A stretch of DNA of 64,000 nucleotides from Clostridium sp. AM58-1XD (GTDB taxonomy: Bacteria; Bacillota; Clostridia; Lachnospirales; Lachnospiraceae). The DNA lies in NCBI RefSeq assembly GCF_003464085.1, contig NZ_QSDR01000006.1, positions 62,001 to 126,000 of the forward strand, in the 5' to 3' direction. The notes below the pieces were generated by a model, which saw only the letters and a program-made list of their open reading frames with translations, did no database searches and had not been told where the DNA came from. Shown in pieces: positions 35,927 through 45,250 of the stretch (the stretch's first letter is position 1; every line of letters starts with the position of its first letter). A program made the position numbers and the translations under genes.

Positions 35927-37441
35927 ATGAAAAACCTGACAGTCGCAGATGTATTAAAACTGGATATTTTTAAGAATGTTTCCATCAGGGCCGGCGCCTC
36001 CGGCCTTTCTTCTGCTGTGTCCGGAATTACTACGGCGGAAGATCCCGACCTGATCCAGTGGCTGTCCGGAGGGGAGATTCTGCTTACCACCCTCTACGGC
36101 GTCTCCACGGAAGGTCTTTCATTCAGCGCATACATCGAACAGCTGGCCCAGAAGAAAATCAGCGCTTTAATCGTAAAGCCCGGACCGAGAGTCCGAGAAA
36201 TACCGGAAGAGATTATAAAAATAGGCAATGAGTACTCCATTCCTTTAATCGAGCTTTCTCCTGATACGCGTTACATTCAGGTCGTATCCTCTGTCATGCA
36301 GCTTCTCCTGGACAACAAGGCCAGATATTATCTGGAAATACAGAACGCCCTTTCCCATATGGTCGCTTCGGGAGCACAGGAACAGGAAATCCTCGATTAT
36401 TTGTCTAACTATGTGCCCGCAGCCATCTATCTGTGCGACTCTGAAAAAAATATCCTTTACTGCTCCCAGTCCGACGAATTCCGGGCGGATGTTGCTGTGG
36501 CAGACCGAATCACCCTCCCCATTCTCTGTATGGGCGAGGTAAACGGCTATCTGGAGGCCGTTCTGAACCATTATCTGGATGAAAATCTGGAAGGCGTCCT
36601 GAAAAACGCCGCCAATCTGATCGGCGTATTCTTCCTGAAAAAATACTATGTAACGAAGATAGAGCAGAAATACATCAGCAGTTTCCTAAATGACCTCTTC
36701 GGAGGCTTTCTGGATGAAAAACAGATTGAAGAAAAGGCCGCCAGCTACGGCTGGAAGCAGGACGATACATATCTGACCGCCGTAATACAGTTAGAGTCTG
36801 ACCGGGGCGGCGGCCGGATTCAGGAAGTATTTATGGAAATTGCGCCGCTGGTGCCTAAATCCGGTTACTATTTCTGCATCCTGGAACACCGTTTCCACCT
36901 GCTGTATCATATGGACGGCCTTCAAAATCCGGAGGTAATGCTTATCCATATGGGAGAAACCATTCAGAAATTAAAAGACTATATCGGCAAAATGTATGGC
37001 TTCTACACCTTCTACAGCGGAATCAGCACCGCAGCTTCCTCTATCCAATCCCTTCCGTCAAAGATACAGGAGGCGGATGATGCACTACAGTTCGGTCAGC
37101 TGTTTCACAATAACGTCGTCAAATATTCCGAGCTGGGCGTCCTGCGCATGCTTGCCTCTTACTCGCGCCGCGACAATCTGACGGAAATGATCCCTCCTGC
37201 CGTAAAGAAGCTGGCTGAATACGACAAGGAGAACAACACCCAGTATCTGGAAACTCTGGATTCTCTTCTGGGCAACAACCTGAATTTAAGCAAAACGGCA
37301 AAAGAGCTTTTTATCCATTACAAGACCATGCTTCACCGCATGGACCGCATCTGCGAGATTGCAGAAGTATCTTTAGACGACAGGCAGCAGCGCCTCGACA
37401 TCGAACTGGGAGTTAAGCTGTATATGATGCTCCCCAAATAA
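35927..37441 (+). CDS. PucR-family transcriptional regulator
   Basis: 504 residues starting MKNLTVADVLKLDIFKNVSI. The N-terminal PucR domain (about 1-130) has the ITTAEDPDLIQWLSGGEILLTT motif, a middle region follows, and the C-terminal PucR helix-turn-helix has NLNLSKTAKELFIHYKTMLHRMDRI. In Bacillus subtilis PucR controls purine catabolism, and clostridial relatives sit near purine, pyrimidine or amino acid degradation genes. Here it lies between the ABC importer-amidohydrolase operon (divergent) and the second amidohydrolase set (convergent). It is therefore the likely regulator of both. No frameshift is seen. Confidence 0.92.
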   Translation: MKNLTVADVLKLDIFKNVSIRAGASGLSSAVSGITTAEDPDLIQWLSGGEILLTTLYGVSTEGLSFSAYIEQLAQKKISALIVKPGPRVREIPEEIIKIGNEYSIPLIELSPDTRYIQVVSSVMQLLLDNKARYYLEIQNALSHMVASGAQEQEILDYLSNYVPAAIYLCDSEKNILYCSQSDEFRADVAVADRITLPILCMGEVNGYLEAVLNHYLDENLEGVLKNAANLIGVFFLKKYYVTKIEQKYISSFLNDLFGGFLDEKQIEEKAASYGWKQDDTYLTAVIQLESDRGGGRIQEVFMEIAPLVPKSGYYFCILEHRFHLLYHMDGLQNPEVMLIHMGETIQKLKDYIGKMYGFYTFYSGISTAASSIQSLPSKIQEADDALQFGQLFHNNVVKYSELGVLRMLASYSRRDNLTEMIPPAVKKLAEYDKENNTQYLETLDSLLGNNLNLSKTAKELFIHYKTMLHRMDRICEIAEVSLDDRQQRLDIELGVKLYMMLPK

Positions 37442-37480
37442 CCGCAGCCGGCTGTCGTACATGGTTCAGGATATCCTGAA

Positions 37481-37546
37481 AACGCAGAATCCCCCATAGT
37501 TTATCCCGGTTTTAAAGCCGGATACAACTATGGGGGACTCTGCGTT
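37481..37546. terminator. Bidirectional terminator between pucR-like and amidohydrolase A' genes
   Basis: 21-base arms beginning AACGCAGA pair with one mismatch, and an inner CCGG stem extends the hairpin. It lies between a plus-strand gene ending at 37441 and a minus-strand gene ending at 37572. Confidence 0.85.
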
Positions 37547-37571
37547 ATTGAGTTATATACTGACGCGGGTT

Positions 37572-39072
37572 TTAATAGTGGCCGCCGTCTTTTCTGTTTT
37601 CTTCCAGATCAAAGCGCGGTGCATCGAAATACATCTTGGTCTGGCCCCACTGTTTCTTCTTGGGCCATGCAAATGGGTGGAGGTGTTTCGCTCTCTCTGC
37701 CGTCTCAAGAGCTTCCTCCTCTGCTTTAAGAAGAATTTCTTCCTCGTCCGCCGCCACAGCCTTTCCGTCGCGAAGCTTGACCTGTCCGTCGACGATAACC
37801 AGATCCACATCGTCCGCATTGGCGTTTCCCACAAGCGTATCGATCACATTGATCCGCGGCATCAGGCGCGGATTCATCAGATTGACTGCAATCACATCGG
37901 CCCGTTTTCCAATCTCCAGAGAACCGATTTCCTCTTCCATGCCAATACACTTCGCCGCATCGATGGTCGTCATCTCCAAAACGCGCTCTGACGGAAGATA
38001 GAAGCGGTCCTTCATAGCTCTCCTAAAGATCTGCTTCGCCCTTCTCATACAGGAAAACATATCGAATCCGGACGCCAGCATAGAGCCGTCGGAAGCCAGC
38101 GCTACTGTTACGCCCAACTCCAGAAGCTCGATCACAGGTGTCTGTTCTACCAGCTGGCTAAGCTCCGGGGCAAAGCTACATGAGTGCCCGTTTCTGCCAG
38201 AATCAGGACCTCGTCAAAGGACAGCCCTGTGCAGTGCTGTAAATGGACATCGGGACCAAGAAGCGCGTGCTCTTTATCCTGATAGGCCAGATGGATCATA
38301 CCGCCAAAGGCGTCCGTATGAATGCGCGTGCTATATTTTTGTGCAATTCTTCTCATATCCTTTGCCTGCCGTATGTCATGCTCAGTGAGCTTCACACAGC
38401 GGTCTGCCGGCGTTGCGCCGGACGGGTCCACCGACGTGACGACTCCGAAGGGGGCCACATACGCCCTCGTCCTGTCGTCGTTCCCATGGTTCAGCTGGGA
38501 AATGACCGTCTCCAGACTGTCCAGCACTTCCTCATAGGAGACTTCTTTTCTGACTCTCTTCCCATCTTCATAGCGGCTGAAACGGTGAGGCCACGGCAAA
38601 CTGCACGGCCCGGTGCAGACGATGTCTTTGACGCCCACCTCATCATATGCTTTTGCATTGTTCATGGCAAATACAGGAGAATCACACCGCGGCTGCGAGC
38701 CGAGCACGCATACGCCGGTAGTAACGCCGGCGTGGAGGCGCTCCAGTGCGGAAAGGCGGCCCTCATGATACCAAAATTCATCTGTAATGTAATGCTTATA
38801 TGCATGTGTCATAACCGGCATCCAATAGCTCGTATCGTCTACGATGGATTTGAAAATGGAATGGCCGCCGTGTCCGTGTGCATCCACAAAGCCCGGCATG
38901 ATCACGTAATTTTTCATGTCCATGACTTCCCTGGCCCCGTACTTCTCCCCTTCCTGGCTCTCTCCCGTAAAAGCGATCTTTCCATCCGTAATGCCAACTG
39001 CTCCATTTTCTATGATCCTTCTGTTTTCATCCATGGTAATCACCATGCATTTTTCAGCAGTATGTCAAACAT
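37572..39072 (-). CDS. Amidohydrolase, AtzB/TrzA/MtaD type (pair member A'), two frameshifts
   Basis: A close paralogue of the gene at 27245-28747, with HGH in VDAHGHGGHS, RIHTDAFGGMIH, LQHCTGLS and LASDGSML. Two breaks are present: near 39043-39048 (MFDILLKNA then VVITMDENRR after one base is restored) and at the AAA run 38172-38174 (THVAFAPELSQLVEQTPVIE after one base). The corrected gene from ATG 39072 to 37572 encodes 500 residues, exactly like its paralogue. Two breaks in one copy could mean decay of a duplicate, but the rate matches that of unrelated genes here, so sequence error is more likely. Confidence 0.83.
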
Positions 39073-39085
39073 ATTCTCGTCATCC

Positions 39086-40546
39086 TCACTTTCTTCTTGG
39101 GAAAGACGGACGGAAGATCACGTCCTCAGGCAGATGCCTGTAATCCCGTTCCATATACCCCATCTTCATCTTGTCGTAATATTTCTGGCCTTTTTCCTGT
39201 ATCTCCTGCAGGTCCACCCCTTCGATCTGCCTGTCCTTCATCACGGTTCTGCCGTTGATTACCGACAGTTTTACATCCCTTCCGGAACCGCAGGTAAAAA
39301 TGGTTCGGATCGGATCATCTACGGCTCCCATATGGAATCCGTCCAGATCCACCGCTATAATATCGGCTTTCGCTCCTTTTTCCAGACGTCCCAGATCGCT
39401 CCTTTTCAGGAAAGAGGCACCTCCCAAAGTAGCCGCACGGTACATATCGGCATATGTGGAACCTTCTGCACAGTCCTCTGCCAGATGGCCGTACATGGAG
39501 CCTACGCGGATATTCTGGAAAAAGTCGGGCGGATATGTATCCGTACCCATAGCCACATTGACGCCGGCTCTCCTGTATCCTGCCACGGACTGGGGATAAT
39601 GGCCGCTCCGTCCCAATATTACCGGACAGTAAATGACCGTCATACCGCTCTTGGCCAGAAGCTCCAGGTCATTGCCGTCATCCATTGCCCACTTTGTACC
39701 CTTCAGGATATAGCAGTGAGGGATTCCCACATTGTCTCCCAGAAAGCCGATGCTGTCCAGATATTCGATCGGGCTGAGTCCTGTTTTTTCCCTGATAAAC
39801 CGGTATTCAAACTGGCCCTGAGCTGCATGGAGCTTTACCGGACAGCCCAGTTCATCTGCATACCGCTTCGTCCGGATCAGATTTTCCTCCGTCTGCGCTT
39901 CGATCCTTTCTGGAAGGAGCGCCCCTCGGATCAACCCGTCATAGGCGCCGTCATACTTTTTAATAAACCGCACCGCCCGTTCCAGCCCTTTGATTCCTTC
40001 TTCTTCCACATAACGGACATCCATGGTTCCGTCAGGCCTGACTACGTGGAAGCCGCACTGATAGCTGGGAGACGTATAGAGTCTGAGCCCCAGCTTCCCG
40101 GCGTGATGGACGCCGGCCTCCTCCTCTTCATACGTATCGGCCCACCTTTTGTAATAAGCAGACGTAATAGGCATGGCAGTTGTCACGCCGTTTAAGATCA
40201 GCTGAGTATATGCATACAGGGATTTGAACGCTTCTTCCTCTTCCGTCATCAATTCATGTGTGCCCTTATTAAAATAATCTTCCGACGGGCTCAGGCTGTC
40301 TTCCACATCCCGGTACGCTTCATTGTGAATAATATCATGGTCAATATCTCCCAGTGCGTTCAAATCGATAAATCCCGGCATCACGACCGCATTGCCTGCG
40401 TCTTCCGTCCTGTCCACACGGCCTTCGTAATGAGTTCCCACATAGATAATGGTATCGTCCTCATAAACCACTTCTCCATCTGTAATAATCTCGTGGTCTT
40501 CACCAGAAAATCCGATCACATACCGCCCTTTCATTCGAGTAATCAT
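39086..40546 (-). CDS. Amidohydrolase-family protein with altered metal motif (pair member B')
   Basis: 486 residues, the same length as its paralogue at 28818-30278 and strongly similar throughout. It again lacks the HxH after PGFID, reading PGFIDLNALGDIDHDIIHNE, but keeps VKLHAAQGQFEYRF, IPHCYILKG and AMGTDTYPPDFF. ATG 40546 follows AAAGGGAAG. It precedes A' by 13 bases, giving the order B'-A' as in the other locus (B-A). The duplicated pair plus its regulator suggests two related substrates or dosage amplification. The reaction is unknown. Confidence 0.87.
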   Translation of the reverse strand: MITRMKGRYVIGFSGEDHEIITDGEVVYEDDTIIYVGTHYEGRVDRTEDAGNAVVMPGFIDLNALGDIDHDIIHNEAYRDVEDSLSPSEDYFNKGTHELMTEEEEAFKSLYAYTQLILNGVTTAMPITSAYYKRWADTYEEEEAGVHHAGKLGLRLYTSPSYQCGFHVVRPDGTMDVRYVEEEGIKGLERAVRFIKKYDGAYDGLIRGALLPERIEAQTEENLIRTKRYADELGCPVKLHAAQGQFEYRFIREKTGLSPIEYLDSIGFLGDNVGIPHCYILKGTKWAMDDGNDLELLAKSGMTVIYCPVILGRSGHYPQSVAGYRRAGVNVAMGTDTYPPDFFQNIRVGSMYGHLAEDCAEGSTYADMYRAATLGGASFLKRSDLGRLEKGAKADIIAVDLDGFHMGAVDDPIRTIFTCGSGRDVKLSVINGRTVMKDRQIEGVDLQEIQEKGQKYYDKMKMGYMERDYRHLPEDVIFRPSFPRRK

Positions 40547-40646
40547 CTTCGCTTCCCTTTCTTCTTCCTTATCTGATAGTTATTCATGAAATCCACCTTA
40601 TCACAGCCGTTTCTTCCTGTCAATCCCTGCCGCTTTGGCTGTAGAA

Positions 40647-42256
40647 TCAGCTGTTTTCATAGATAACTGTCCCTTCTTTTATCGTCATAGCGATCTGGAT
40701 GTCCTTGATCTGTTCCGGGCAGACCTCCAGTGGATTTTCCTTTAATACTACAAAATCCGCCTTCTTTCCCGGCGCAATACTGCCTTATGCTCCTCTTCAA
40801 ACAGCTGATATGCTCCCCAGACCGTCACTGCCTTCAGTGCCTCTTTGACGGTGATCCGCTGATTTGGTCCCAGGATTCTCCCGCTTCTCGTCCTTCTGTT
40901 AACCGCATTGTGAATGGAAAAAAGCACATTCGGCGGAACTACCGGCGTATCCTGATGCAGCGTAAAGGGAATCCCCCTTTCCAGCGCCGACCGTAGCGGA
41001 CTGATTCGCTCCGCTCTCTCCGGCCCCAGCACGGATTCATAATGATAATCGCCCCAGTAAAAAACATGGTCCAGGAAGAAACTGGCCATCATGCCGATCT
41101 CCTTCATCCTGTCCAGCTGATCCGGACGGACCGTCTGGCAATGGATTACAACCGGCCTCAATTCCCGTCCCTTTCCGAGTTTTTCTGCCGCTGCCTTGTA
41201 ACAGCGGATCAGCTGTTCGATGGCTTCATCACCATTGGCATGAACATTGATCTGCCAGTCATTCTCCACCGCTTTTTCCAGAACCGACGTCACATACGAT
41301 TCTTCCTGTACGGGAAATCCCTGGTAATCTCCATTCTCCCCTTCCGGCACCTCATAATAAGGCTCCGAAAGCCACGCCGTCTTTCCCTGGGGAGATCCAT
41401 CCAAAAACAGTTTGAGACCTCCCAGGCGCAGATGATTTTCGTAAATATTTTTATCCGGAACCTGTTTTGGAAGTATGGATTCTGCCAGTTCCGGTGCGAG
41501 ATAAGATACGACATCTGTCTTCAGGAAACCGGCTTCTCCCGCTGCTCTTAAGAGCTGGTATTCTCCTTCTCTCGTTCTGGCATCCTGTGCGGTCGTAATT
41601 CCATAGGAAGCGTAAAGAGCGGACGCCTGTTCCACGGCTTTTAAAACTTCCTCCTGAGATGGTCCCGTCATTTTATCCGATCCCAGGAAAGCCTGTTCTT
41701 TCAGCAGACCCGTCTTCTCAACTACGCCTCCTGCAGGAACTTCGAATCCTTCCTCCAGATATCCCATAACTTCCATCCCCTTCGTATTCACAACACAGAG
41801 ATGGCCGGATACGTGGAGCGCCGCAACCGGTACTTCCCGGCTTACAAGATCCAGGTCCTCTTTTGTGAGATGCCTTCCATCCGGAAACGCGCTGTTGTCA
41901 TATCCCATTCCCATCAGCCACTGTCCAGGCTGGAGCCTCCGTTTGGATAAGCCATTTTTCAGCGCCTCGATCACATCTTCCCGGCTGCTGCACGTCCCTG
42001 TGGGCGGCGGATTCAGATTCACATTCAAGATCTGATACGCTGCGGCCGTCAAATGAGAATGGCCGTCGATAAAGCCCGGCAGCACCGTCATACCATTTAA
42101 AGAAACGATTTCCATCTCCTCCGTTCCAGCCAGCCTCCTCATTTCATCCTCTGTACCGGCAGCCCGAATGATCCCATCCTCTGTCAGCACCGCTTCAGCG
42201 GTCGGCTGAGCTTCTTCCATTGTCAGAAATGTTCCGCCAGCATACAGTTTCAGCAT
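40647..42256 (-). CDS. YtcJ-like metal-dependent amidohydrolase, frameshifted near the 3' end
   Basis: Corrected length 536 residues from ATG 42256 after AAAAAGGAGTG. HxH is present in FIDGHSHLTAAAY; further ligands are HVSGHL, NVHANGDEAIEQL, VIHCQTV and LHQDTPVVPP. These are the motifs of the YtcJ/NfdA-type exoenzyme-like amidohydrolases that act on N-substituted formamides or related amides. The frame breaks at 40783-40784 (EEHKGSIAPGKKADFVVLKE after one base is restored), giving the usual C-terminal strand KADFVVL. It sits upstream of the B'-A' pair and probably belongs to the same catabolic group. The break is probably a sequence error. Confidence 0.85.
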
Positions 42257-42373
42257 AATATCACTCCTTTTTCTTTTTATCGTTCTCCTTTCAGTCTCTT
42301 CCATACCGCTGGAAATATGCATGTCATCGTTCTGTTCCCCATCCCAGCCGCCGGATCTTACGGAGAAATAAAA

Positions 42374-42416
42374 AGAGGGTCTGTAAAAAGAAAATCTGAT
42401 CTTTTCAGCACCCTCT
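42374..42416 (-). terminator. Short palindromic repeat (form C) acting as apt terminator
   Basis: AGAGGGTCTGTAAAAAG pairs with CTTTTCAGCACCCTCT with small mismatches around a short loop. The end sequences match the two long repeats at 12274-12394 and 50055-50185, but the central domain is missing. It lies 26 bases beyond the apt stop codon. Confidence 0.7.
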
Positions 42417-42441
42417 CATCATTCATTATTCTCTGTCTGTC

Positions 42442-42967
42442 CTATTTGCCATCATAAGCAATGACGGATTCGATATCATAACCGGCAAGGCGCTCTCTTC
42501 CTTTCAGCCCTGCGAGTTCGATGACAAAACAGATTTTCTTCACTTCTCCGCCAAGCTGTTCAATCAGCCTGACAATCGCTTCTGTCGTACCGCCGGTAGC
42601 GATCAGATCGTCCACAATAATCACTTTCTGCCCTGGACGAATGGCATCTTTGTGTATCTCAATTTCCGCCGTTCCATACTCCAGATCGTATTCTGCAGAT
42701 ATGGTCTCACAGGGAAGCTTCCCTTTTTTTCCTTACAGGAACAAAGCCCTTGTGCTCTGCATAAGCGACTGGCACGCCAAATATAAATCCTCTGGATTCC
42801 GGACCGACGACCACGTCGTAGTCCACATCCTTTAACATCTCTCTTATTCCGTCGATTGCCAGCTGAAGCCCGTCTGCATCCTGCAGAATCGTTGTAACAT
42901 CACGGAATATGATTCCGGGCTCTGGAAAGTCCGGTATGCTTCTTACATAATCTTCTACTTTCTTCAT
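42442..42967 (-). CDS. apt: Adenine phosphoribosyltransferase, frameshifted
   Basis: Corrected length 174 residues. It begins [25 protein letters not shown], carries [17 protein letters not shown] and the PRPP-binding loop [16 protein letters not shown], and salvages adenine to AMP. The frame is broken in a run of seven T (seven A on the coding strand) at 42724-42730; six A restores [23 protein letters not shown] one-base gain in a homopolymer is a classic sequencing error. It lies 17 bases after xerD on the minus strand and is followed by a short palindromic repeat. Confidence 0.93.
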
Positions 42968-42983
42968 AGCTGCTTCCTCTCAA

Positions 42984-43871
42984 TTATTTTCTTGGATGAG
43001 CTCCTGCATATGCTTCCCTCACGGCATCCATCTGAGAATAAGCCACATAAGCCTGGGTTGTCGCCATATCGGAATGTCCCAAAAGCGTCTGTACCGCCCG
43101 GATGTCTGCCCCGTTGCGGAGCAGGTGGGCTGCAAATGAATGGCGCAGCGTATGAGGCGTAATATCCGCCTGGATTCCTGCTTTCTCTCCATAATATTTA
43201 ACGATTTTCCAGAAGCCCTGACGGCTCATGGGCTTTCCGCTGCAGTTTGTAAAAAGCCATTCTGAGCTCTTCCCCTTCAGCAGTACCGGTCTGGCCTGCT
43301 CCAGATATTCTACAAGCGCCTGCCGCGCTACGCGTCCAAAAGGAACGGTGCGTTCCTTTTTCTCGTCTCTACATGTAATAAAGCCTATGGAGAGATTCAC
43401 GTCCTCCAGTTTCAGCCGGATCAGTTCCGATACACGGATTCCCGTCGCATACAGCAGTTCCAGCATAGCCTTGTCCCGTGCTTCTTTGGGAATTCTGCTG
43501 TCCGGCTGGGAAAGCAGGCTGCTGACCTCGTCCACACTCAGTATCGTCGGTATCTTCTTCTCCACCTTAGGCGCCCGGAGAAGCTCCGACGGATCCCTTC
43601 TGATGATACCAATCCCCTGCTCATAGTGGAAAAAAGCCTTCATCGATGCCAGAACTCTGGAAATTGTAGTTGTTGCTTTCCCCTCTCTCTCCAGAAACAG
43701 GATATAGGAATTAAGCACCGTCTTAGTAACCTTGGGCACTTCCTTTACCCCTCTGTCATCCAGATAGGCAGCCATCTGCTGCAGATCTCTCCGATAAGAA
43801 ACTTCCGTATTTTTTGATAATTTTTTTACATCCCGCAGATATGTAATGAATTCCTCTATCGCACTTTGCAT
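42984..43871 (-). CDS. xerD: Site-specific tyrosine recombinase XerD
   Basis: 295 residues from ATG 43871 after GGGGGATAG. An N-terminal SAM-like core-binding domain (SAIEEFITYLRDVKKLSKNTEVSY) is followed by the catalytic domain with the arginine in YATGIRVSELIRL, lysine in DEKKERTVPFG, HxxR in TPHTLRHSFAAHLL, the histidine in LLGHSD, and the tyrosine nucleophile in TTQAYVAYS. Length is standard for XerC/XerD. Its neighbour spoIIM upstream mirrors the Bacillus subtilis spoIIM-xerD order. It resolves chromosome dimers at dif. A promoter TTGATT-17-TATAAT lies upstream. Confidence 0.93.
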   Translation of the reverse strand: MQSAIEEFITYLRDVKKLSKNTEVSYRRDLQQMAAYLDDRGVKEVPKVTKTVLNSYILFLEREGKATTTISRVLASMKAFFHYEQGIGIIRRDPSELLRAPKVEKKIPTILSVDEVSSLLSQPDSRIPKEARDKAMLELLYATGIRVSELIRLKLEDVNLSIGFITCRDEKKERTVPFGRVARQALVEYLEQARPVLLKGKSSEWLFTNCSGKPMSRQGFWKIVKYYGEKAGIQADITPHTLRHSFAAHLLRNGADIRAVQTLLGHSDMATTQAYVAYSQMDAVREAYAGAHPRK

Positions 43872-43931
43872 TTCTATCCCCCTAACCTGCAATATCCCAC
43901 TAAAACGGGCAAAAACAGGTCCATTGTTATC

Positions 43932-43960
43932 ATTATATCCACATTTTTGCATAAAATCAA
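43932..43960 (-). promoter_or_regulatory. Sigma-70 promoter of xerD-apt
   Basis: On the minus strand TTGATT, 17 bases, TATAAT, about 60 bases upstream of the xerD start codon. Confidence 0.7.
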
Positions 43961-44010
43961 ACACTTTTTCCCCACTTTTACTTGGTTTTTACTGAAATTT
44001 ACATAAAAAA

Positions 44011-44055
44011 TACAACATGTTGGAATCGTCTTTTTCATACGCTCTACATGTTGTA
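44011..44055 (-). terminator. Terminator after spoIIM
   Basis: Perfect ten-base arms TACAACATGT and ACATGTTGTA with an AT-rich 25-base loop; on the minus strand the stem is followed by TTTTTTATG. It lies 20 bases beyond the spoIIM stop codon. Confidence 0.65.
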
Positions 44056-44074
44056 AATTTTTCTCAAAACTTTT

Positions 44075-44632
44075 CTATCTCAGATTGGCCATGCCGTGCA
44101 CCAGAATCGGATTTAAAAAAACTTCTGCTGCTATTCCTGCTGCCGTCATCATAAAGCTGGCGGCTGCCATTCTAAGCGGAAACCGTTCCCTGTGCCGCTC
44201 GCCTGCCGCAGCCGCCAGAAGCCAAGACGGTATATAGAACAAATATTGCGGCATCACAGCTGCCAGATAGCAGAATGGTCCGAACACGCCTCTCTGACAG
44301 ACCATAACCGACAATACGGCTGATGATGACAGACCTCCGTAAAAAGCTGCTGCACAGAAGCCTCTTTCCGAAAATACGGTTACACTGATAAACCACAGAA
44401 TTGCCGTCTCGAAAATCCTCTGTCGAAATACTGCCATAAAAAAGTCTCTTCCATAGCCGTATCCCATCTCTGCCGCGGAGGCGAAGAGCCTTCCCACATA
44501 ACCTGCTTCTTCCTGGATGGAGACTCCCATCAGGTTGACCGCTGCCGTGCCGGCCGTCACTCCGGCCAGAAAGAAGATAACAAGCAAGTCCTCATACTTG
44601 AGCCGTATCCTCATATGATTCCATCCATGCAT
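44075..44632 (-). CDS. spoIIM: Stage II sporulation protein M (SpoIIM)-like membrane protein
   Basis: 185 residues from ATG 44632, or 179 from ATG 44614, which is better spaced from a GGATGG. About five hydrophobic segments: LLVIFFLAGVTAGTAAVNL, ILWFISVTVFSERGFCAAAF, a GLSSSAVLSVMV stretch, YLAAVMPQYLFYIPSWLLAA and MMTAAGIAAEVF. The size, the W-in-membrane helix and the LP-Y-P-like centre fit SpoIIM. SpoIIM is part of the DMP peptidoglycan hydrolase complex for engulfment. Position between nudF and xerD is the strongest support, because this order is conserved in spore formers. Sequence alone would give moderate certainty. Confidence 0.78.
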   Translation of the reverse strand: MHGWNHMRIRLKYEDLLVIFFLAGVTAGTAAVNLMGVSIQEEAGYVGRLFASAAEMGYGYGRDFFMAVFRQRIFETAILWFISVTVFSERGFCAAAFYGGLSSSAVLSVMVCQRGVFGPFCYLAAVMPQYLFYIPSWLLAAAAGERHRERFPLRMAAASFMMTAAGIAAEVFLNPILVHGMANLR

Positions 44633-44684
44633 TTACTTATCTAACTATATGCAGGACTGTCCGGTGCAATGCATGGAATCCGCT

Positions 44685-45215
44685 CTATGCGTTGTATTTT
44701 CTGGCATATGCCATCAACGCTGCAATTGTTTTTCCATCCGTAATCCGTCCGGCAAGAATCTGTTCCTGAAGTTCCCCAATCGTATAGGCGGCGATTTCAA
44801 TCTCCTCATCTTCATCCAGATTCTGGTGAGACGGGATCAGGTCCCTGGCTACATAGATATCAATCTTCTCATCGCAGAACGCAACTGTTGTATTGACGGT
44901 AATCAGATATTCCATATGTTCCGTTTTATACCCCGTCTCTTCCTCCAGCTCCCTGAATGCGCACTCGATCGTCGGCTCATCCGGTTCATCCAGCTTTCCT
45001 GCGGGAATCTCCAGCGTATAGCGGTCCAGTGCGTTGCGGTACTGGCGCACCATCAGAATCCGTCCGTCCTCCCTAACCGGAACGACAGCTGCCGCACCGT
45101 CATGATGGATGAAATCCCAGTGCGCCTCATGGCCGTTGGCGATCACCGTATCCTCGTAAATCTTCAAAATTGTCCCCTGATATTTCAGCTTCCTGTCCAA
45201 ACGTTCTACTGACAT
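44685..45215 (-). CDS. nudF: ADP-ribose pyrophosphatase (Nudix)
   Basis: 176 residues. The Nudix box is GKLDEPDEPTIECAFRELEE followed by ETGY, with the typical GGxxE-like upstream part altered to AGKLDE, as usual for ADP-ribose pyrophosphatases (LEIPAGKLDE). A proline/glutamine-rich RILMVRQYRNALDRYTLE segment preceding it is also characteristic of NudF. It hydrolyses ADP-ribose to AMP and ribose 5-phosphate. ATG 45215 follows GAGAGG. It precedes spoIIM, as in Bacillus subtilis. Confidence 0.92.
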   Translation of the reverse strand: MSVERLDRKLKYQGTILKIYEDTVIANGHEAHWDFIHHDGAAAVVPVREDGRILMVRQYRNALDRYTLEIPAGKLDEPDEPTIECAFRELEEETGYKTEHMEYLITVNTTVAFCDEKIDIYVARDLIPSHQNLDEDEEIEIAAYTIGELQEQILAGRITDGKTIAALMAYARKYNA

Positions 45216-45250
45216 GATTATTGTTCCTCTCTTCCAGGCTTATCTCTTTC

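Noticed and set aside
37572..39072. Calling amidohydrolase A' a pseudogene because of two frame breaks
   Set aside because: The corrected length equals its paralogue exactly and unrelated genes show the same break rate, so sequence error is preferred.
38243..40195. A 650-codon open frame on the plus strand across the second amidohydrolase pair
   Set aside because: It is antisense to two well-supported amidohydrolases, has no recognisable domain and no ribosome binding site, and passes through both genes.
42724..42730. Programmed frameshift at the A7 run in apt
   Set aside because: The same A6-to-A7 gain occurs in recX, no stimulatory structure is seen, and Apt is not known to use recoding.
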